From NCBI GenBank assembly GCA_002294665.1, contig DBFQ01000104.1, positions 1-8,003 on the forward strand: 8,003 nucleotides of DNA, written 5' to 3'. The notes under the pieces are model-generated. The model was not told the origin of the DNA and searched no databases. It worked only from the letters and a program-made list of their open reading frames with translations. Origin of the DNA: Candidatus Aminicenantes bacterium UBA876 (lineage in GTDB: Bacteria; Acidobacteriota; Aminicenantia; UBA2199). Shown here piece after piece: positions 4,728 through 8,003 of this stretch (positions are counted from its first letter, which is position 1; each line of letters opens with the position of its first letter). The position numbers and the translations under genes were made by a program.

Positions 4728-7118
4728 TTGATAAAAAAAGACGGCAAATCGCGAATCGGCGTATATGTCTGCCACTGCGGGGGAAACATATCCGAGGTCG
4801 TGGATGTGAAGGAAGTGACCGCATTCGCCGCCCGCCAAGCTGACGTGGTGATGGCCAAAGACTATTCGCACATGTGCTCGGAACTGGGCCAGAAAATGAT
4901 TCTGGATGATGTAAAGGCGCATCAACTCGACCGTGTGGTCATCGCCGCCTGTTCGCCGCAGTTCCAGGGAGGAACCTTTATGAAAACCCTGGAAACCGCC
5001 GGGCTGAGTCCATACGTTCTGGAGATGGCCAACATCCGGGAACAATGCGCCTGGCCCCATTATGACTTTCCCGAGGGCGCGACCGAGAAGGCCAAGGACC
5101 TCACGGCCATGGCCATCGCCAAGGTCAGAGAGGATGAGTCCCTGCAGAAAAAAATGATGCCGATCGGGAAACGGGTGCTGATCATCGGCGCCGGCATCGC
5201 CGGTATCCAGGCGGCATTGGACCTGGGCGACGCCGGTTTTACGGTGCACCTTGTTGAAAAAGCGCCTTCGATCGGCGGCAAAATGGCGCAACTCTCCAGG
5301 ACTTTCCCCACTGAAGACTGCGCCGCCTGCATCCTCTCCCCCAAAATGGCCGATGTTCCCGCCAACCCCAATATCGATCTGCTCACCTATTCCGAGGTCG
5401 AGAAGATCGAGGGTTATCTGGGGAATTTCAAGGTCACGGTAAAAAAGAAACCGCGTTATATCGATCCGACCCGATGCACCGCCTGCGGGATCTGCGAAGA
5501 AAAGTGTCCGGTCAAGGTGAAGAATGAATTTGAAGAGAACCTGACGATCCGCAAGGCGACCTACATCCCCTTTGGCTTTGCGGTGCCCTACAAAAACCTG
5601 ATCGATGAAAATGCCTGCCTGCGGATCCTGAAGGGGGGCAAGGTGTGCGGTCTTTGTGAGCGGTTCTGCCCGGGGAACGCGGTGGACTTTTCCCAGAAAC
5701 CCGAATTTATCGAATTTACCGTGGATACGATCATCGTCGCCACGGGATTCGATATCTTCGATGCCCGGCAGAAGTCCGTGTACGGTTATGGAAAATATCC
5801 CAATGTGCTGTCGGCCCTGGAAATGGAACGCCTGATCGTGCATGAATCAGAGGGAGCGCCGCTGCGGGATCTGGGAAAAAGAATCGCCTTTATTCAATGC
5901 GTCGGCAGCAGAGATGAACAGGTCGGCAATGAATACTGTTCGAGAATCTGCTGCATGTACGCGACCAAACTGGCCAGCCTGTTGAAGCATGCCCGGCCGG
6001 AAAGGGACATCTACGTGTTCTACACCGACCTGAGGGCCTACGGCAAAGGGTTCGAAGAATATTATAAAAGGTCCCAGAACATGGGCATCAAGTTTATCCG
6101 CGGCCGGGTGGCGGAAGTAATGGATGACGCGGATAACCCGCAACAGGTCACCCTCAAGGTCGAGGATACCCTGACCCGGCAAATCATCCAGGCGGCATTC
6201 GATACCGTCGTGCTTTCGGTCGGGTTGCGCCCGAATCAGGGCACGGAAAAAATCGCCGCCATGCTGAAGCTGGCCAAGAGCCCGGATGGTTTTCTGCAGG
6301 AAGCGCACCCGAAGTTCCGCCCGGTCGATACGTTGACCGACGGCGTTTTTGTTGCCGGGACCGCCCAGGGGCCAAAGGATATCCCCGATACCGTCGCCCA
6401 GGCAAGCGCGGCTTCTTCACGGGCGATCCGGCTGATGAACCGGGGGGAATATGCCCTGGATCCGATTATGGCCTTTGTCCATGAAGATCTCTGCGACGGC
6501 TGCGGGTTATGTGTCGACAAGTGCCCGGTACACGCGATATCACTGGATGGCCGGCGGGCGGTCATCAATGAAGCCTTATGCAAGGGATGCGGGAGTTGCA
6601 TCGGCGCCTGTCCCAGAGACGCCCTGGACCTGCACGTCTATACCAATGCGCAGTTGCTGGGAGAAATCGAGTCCCTCACGCGCACAAAGAAAAAAGGCGA
6701 AACGAAATTCCTGGTTTTCACCGATGATGCGACCGCCTATCGATTGTGCGACAACGTCGGCACCGCCAAGCTTGCGTATTCGTTGAATTCACGGATCATC
6801 CGCGTGCCGAGTTGCAGCCGCATCTCCGCAAAACTGATGTTGCATGCCCTTGCGTCCGGCATCGACGGCATCCTGCTGGGCGAATCGGAGGCAAAATCAT
6901 CGCCGTATCCCCATGCCATTCCGGAAATCGCCGCGAATGCCGCCAGGGTGAACGATATATTGCATGCAGAAGGAATTGGCGCGAGGGTCGAATTTGTCCA
7001 ATTCGTCACGGTCATGCTGGCTGGTTTCGTCAAAAAAGTAAACGCCCTGGATGGAATCATTCAGAAATCCGGGCCGATTCCCGATGATAAGCGCAGGGCG
7101 CTGTCAAAGAGGATGTAA
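4728..7118 (+). CDS. hdrA: Heterodisulfide reductase subunit A-like flavoprotein (HdrA) with degenerate MvhD-like C-terminus
   Basis: HdrA is the FAD-containing electron-bifurcating or confurcating core of cytosolic Hdr complexes. In this 796-residue protein the N-terminal HdrA domain has CHCGGN at 15-20 plus Cys50, Cys75 and Cys107. The flavin fold has GAGIAG at 154-159 and DCAACILSPKM at 197-207. An inserted ferredoxin segment has C250/253/256/260 and C297/307/310/314. The HdrA signature has CVGSRD at 391-396 and YCSRICCMY at 403-411. A C-terminal ferredoxin has C589/592/595/599 and C618/621/624/628. Residues 659-775 align with MvhD, but the cluster cysteines appear to be replaced. The start is TTG at 4728, supported by AAAGGA eight bases upstream and by family-like spacing to RIGVYVCHCGG; no ATG or GTG lies in frame in the 45 bases upstream. 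hdrC begins immediately after the stop. QmoB also joins HdrA- and MvhD-like parts, but the full HdrA N-terminus and the hdrC/hdrB neighbours favour HdrA. Confidence 0.93.
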   Translation: MIKKDGKSRIGVYVCHCGGNISEVVDVKEVTAFAARQADVVMAKDYSHMCSELGQKMILDDVKAHQLDRVVIAACSPQFQGGTFMKTLETAGLSPYVLEMANIREQCAWPHYDFPEGATEKAKDLTAMAIAKVREDESLQKKMMPIGKRVLIIGAGIAGIQAALDLGDAGFTVHLVEKAPSIGGKMAQLSRTFPTEDCAACILSPKMADVPANPNIDLLTYSEVEKIEGYLGNFKVTVKKKPRYIDPTRCTACGICEEKCPVKVKNEFEENLTIRKATYIPFGFAVPYKNLIDENACLRILKGGKVCGLCERFCPGNAVDFSQKPEFIEFTVDTIIVATGFDIFDARQKSVYGYGKYPNVLSALEMERLIVHESEGAPLRDLGKRIAFIQCVGSRDEQVGNEYCSRICCMYATKLASLLKHARPERDIYVFYTDLRAYGKGFEEYYKRSQNMGIKFIRGRVAEVMDDADNPQQVTLKVEDTLTRQIIQAAFDTVVLSVGLRPNQGTEKIAAMLKLAKSPDGFLQEAHPKFRPVDTLTDGVFVAGTAQGPKDIPDTVAQASAASSRAIRLMNRGEYALDPIMAFVHEDLCDGCGLCVDKCPVHAISLDGRRAVINEALCKGCGSCIGACPRDALDLHVYTNAQLLGEIESLTRTKKKGETKFLVFTDDATAYRLCDNVGTAKLAYSLNSRIIRVPSCSRISAKLMLHALASGIDGILLGESEAKSSPYPHAIPEIAANAARVNDILHAEGIGARVEFVQFVTVMLAGFVKKVNALDGIIQKSGPIPDDKRRALSKRM

Positions 7119-7523
7119 ATGATCAAGACAATCGTGCTTGACGATAAAAACGTGGAATTTCTGCATCAGGTGAGCGACCTGAGCGGACAGCCGATCACCC
7201 GTTGCGACCAGTGCGGCGTTTGCACCGGCAGTTGTCCATTGGCACGCGAGATGGATATCACGCCTTCGCAGATGATGCGGAAGGTGCAGCTGGGACAGGA
7301 GGATGTACTGGAATCCAAGGCCATGTGGCTTTGTGCTTCCTGTTTCACCTGTACGGTGAGATGCCCGAGAGGATTGGACCTGGCAAAAGTGGCCGAGGCC
7401 CTGCGGCAGATCAGCCTGCGCAAAGCCGTCGACCATATCGATATCAACAAAATCCCCCGGGAAGAGATGGAAATACTCCCGCAGGTAGCCCTGATCAGCA
7501 GTTTCCGCAAGTTTACCGGTTAA
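7119..7523 (+). CDS. hdrC: Heterodisulfide reductase subunit C-like 4Fe-4S protein (HdrC)
   Basis: HdrC relays electrons between HdrA and the HdrB active site through two [4Fe-4S] clusters. This 134-residue protein has both sites: C29/32/35/39 in CDQCGVCTGSCP and C72/75/78/82 in CASCFTCTVRCP. The latter is followed by the typical RGLDLAKVAEALR helix. The C-terminus ends in ALISSFRKFTG, a usual HdrC ending, so the protein looks complete although archaeal HdrC is longer (about 185 residues). It is soluble, with no cytochrome b domain, which separates it from HdrE- or DsrM-type partners. The ATG follows the hdrA stop with no gap, and the ribosome site AGAGGA lies within the hdrA 3' end, so the two genes are probably translationally coupled. 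Function in the Hdr complex is assigned from family and context. Confidence 0.92.
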   Translation: MIKTIVLDDKNVEFLHQVSDLSGQPITRCDQCGVCTGSCPLAREMDITPSQMMRKVQLGQEDVLESKAMWLCASCFTCTVRCPRGLDLAKVAEALRQISLRKAVDHIDINKIPREEMEILPQVALISSFRKFTG

Positions 7524-7528
7524 ACACC

Positions 7529-7612
7529 ATGACCTGGACAGAGAGAGTGATGATGAATCCGGCGGCATTTCGTGATGGTCATTTCAGACAAGGACTGGTT
7601 CTGGTACCATGA
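7529..7612 (+). other. 27-codon ORF between hdrC and hdrB, stop overlapping the hdrB start (ATGA)
   Basis: An ATG at 7529 opens a 27-residue frame (starting MTWTERVMMNPAAF) whose TGA overlaps the hdrB ATG as ATGA. In-frame ATGs at 7550 and 7553 follow the purine-rich AGAGAGAG and may be better starts. I recognise no homologue. It could be a short leader whose translation delivers ribosomes to hdrB, which lacks a well-placed ribosome site of its own. It could equally be a chance frame in an 85-bp spacer. Confidence 0.25.
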
Positions 7613-8003
7613 AGATACCCTATTATCCGGGTTGCACGCTGAAAACCAGTGCAAAGAACTTTGAAGATTCGGCCCTGGCCGCTGCCGGGGCATTGGGACT
7701 GGAACTGGTTGAACTGCCGCGCTGGAATTGTTGCGGGACCGTTTATTCCTTGACATCGGACGATTTGATCCATCATGTCGCGCCGATCCGGAACTTCGTC
7801 CGCGTGCAGGAGATGAATCAACGCGGCGATGTCAAAGATGAATACCGGCTGCTCACGTTGTGCTCGATGTGCTACAACACGCTGAAACGGTCGAATCTTC
7901 GCGTCAGGGAAAATGCCGACGACCTCGAGAAGATCAATAACCTGATGTACCTGGAACAGGATTACCTGGGTGAAGTGACGGTCATCCATTTTCTGAGCCT
8001 GCT
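7609..8003 (+). CDS. hdrB: Heterodisulfide reductase subunit B-like CCG-domain protein (HdrB), 3' end cut by window edge
   Basis: HdrB is the catalytic subunit of Hdr complexes. Each of its two CCG domains binds a non-cubane [4Fe-4S] cluster that reduces disulfides, CoM-S-S-CoB in methanogens and another acceptor in bacteria. The 131 visible residues contain the whole first CCG domain: Cys9 in YYPGC, Cys41-Cys42 in WNCCG, and Cys85/Cys88 in LCSMCYNTL. The second CCG domain lies beyond the right edge. The stretch between CC and CxxC is 42 residues, longer than the 35-36 of the commonly quoted motif. The ATG is the only usual start codon after an in-frame TGA at 7573. The nearest ribosome-like site, AAGGA at 7590-7594, is 14 bases away, which is long. 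The start overlaps the stop of a short ORF. Gene order hdrA-hdrC-hdrB supports the call; a succinate dehydrogenase-type CCG protein is unlikely here. Confidence 0.92.
   Translation, partial: MKIPYYPGCTLKTSAKNFEDSALAAAGALGLELVELPRWNCCGTVYSLTSDDLIHHVAPIRNFVRVQEMNQRGDVKDEYRLLTLCSMCYNTLKRSNLRVRENADDLEKINNLMYLEQDYLGEVTVIHFLSL

Noticed and set aside
4677..5843. 388-aa open frame on the - strand
   Set aside because: It lies antisense to hdrA, whose frame is unmistakable; the peptide is rich in His/Gly/Asp, as expected from reading GC-rich codons backwards, and has no recognisable domain.
4728..7118. hdrA as qmoB (HdrA-MvhD fusion of sulfate reducers)
   Set aside because: The complete HdrA N-terminal domain and the directly following hdrC and hdrB fit an Hdr complex; no qmoA, qmoC or apr genes are visible.

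Overview
The window looks like a chromosomal segment of a fairly GC-rich, probably anaerobic and probably uncultured bacterium. A bacterial-type LepA (EF4) and Shine-Dalgarno-led genes indicate Bacteria. A bacterial heterodisulfide-reductase-like HdrA/HdrC/HdrB cluster indicates anaerobic, low-potential electron metabolism. Short-unit tandem repeats between genes are more typical of environmental lineages than of compact model genomes. I cannot assign a phylum from the sequence alone.

Layout from left to right: (1) the translation GTPase lepA, + strand, entering from the left edge with only about its first six residues missing. (2) A convergent YgeA-like Asp/Glu racemase-family gene, - strand, 9 bp from the lepA stop. 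(3) A 328-bp intergenic block packed with small repeats: a 28-bp palindrome, a 7-bp tandem repeat, a hairpin and a 10-copy octamer array. (4) A two-gene - strand unit: a secreted von Willebrand A (VWA) protein with three C-terminal repeat domains, then a 69-aa CxxC/CxxC zinc-ribbon protein. (5) A second octamer array, inverted relative to the first, so the two arrays bracket the VWA/zinc-ribbon unit. (6) A 392-bp divergent intergenic region with a TTGACA promoter candidate and a leader that can form competing hairpins. (7) The + strand hdrA-hdrC-hdrB cluster, running off the right edge inside hdrB.

The Hdr genes should work together. HdrA is the FAD and iron-sulfur core, HdrC the two-cluster ferredoxin-like relay, and HdrB the CCG-domain catalytic subunit. 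HdrA carries an MvhD-like C-terminal domain in which the cysteines expected to hold a [2Fe-2S] cluster all appear replaced. The electron-input partner (hydrogenase, formate dehydrogenase or Flox proteins) is not in view.

The points most worth a second look are the inverted octamer arrays around the VWA/zinc-ribbon pair, the cluster-less MvhD-like extension of HdrA, and a 27-codon ORF whose stop overlaps the hdrB start as ATGA.
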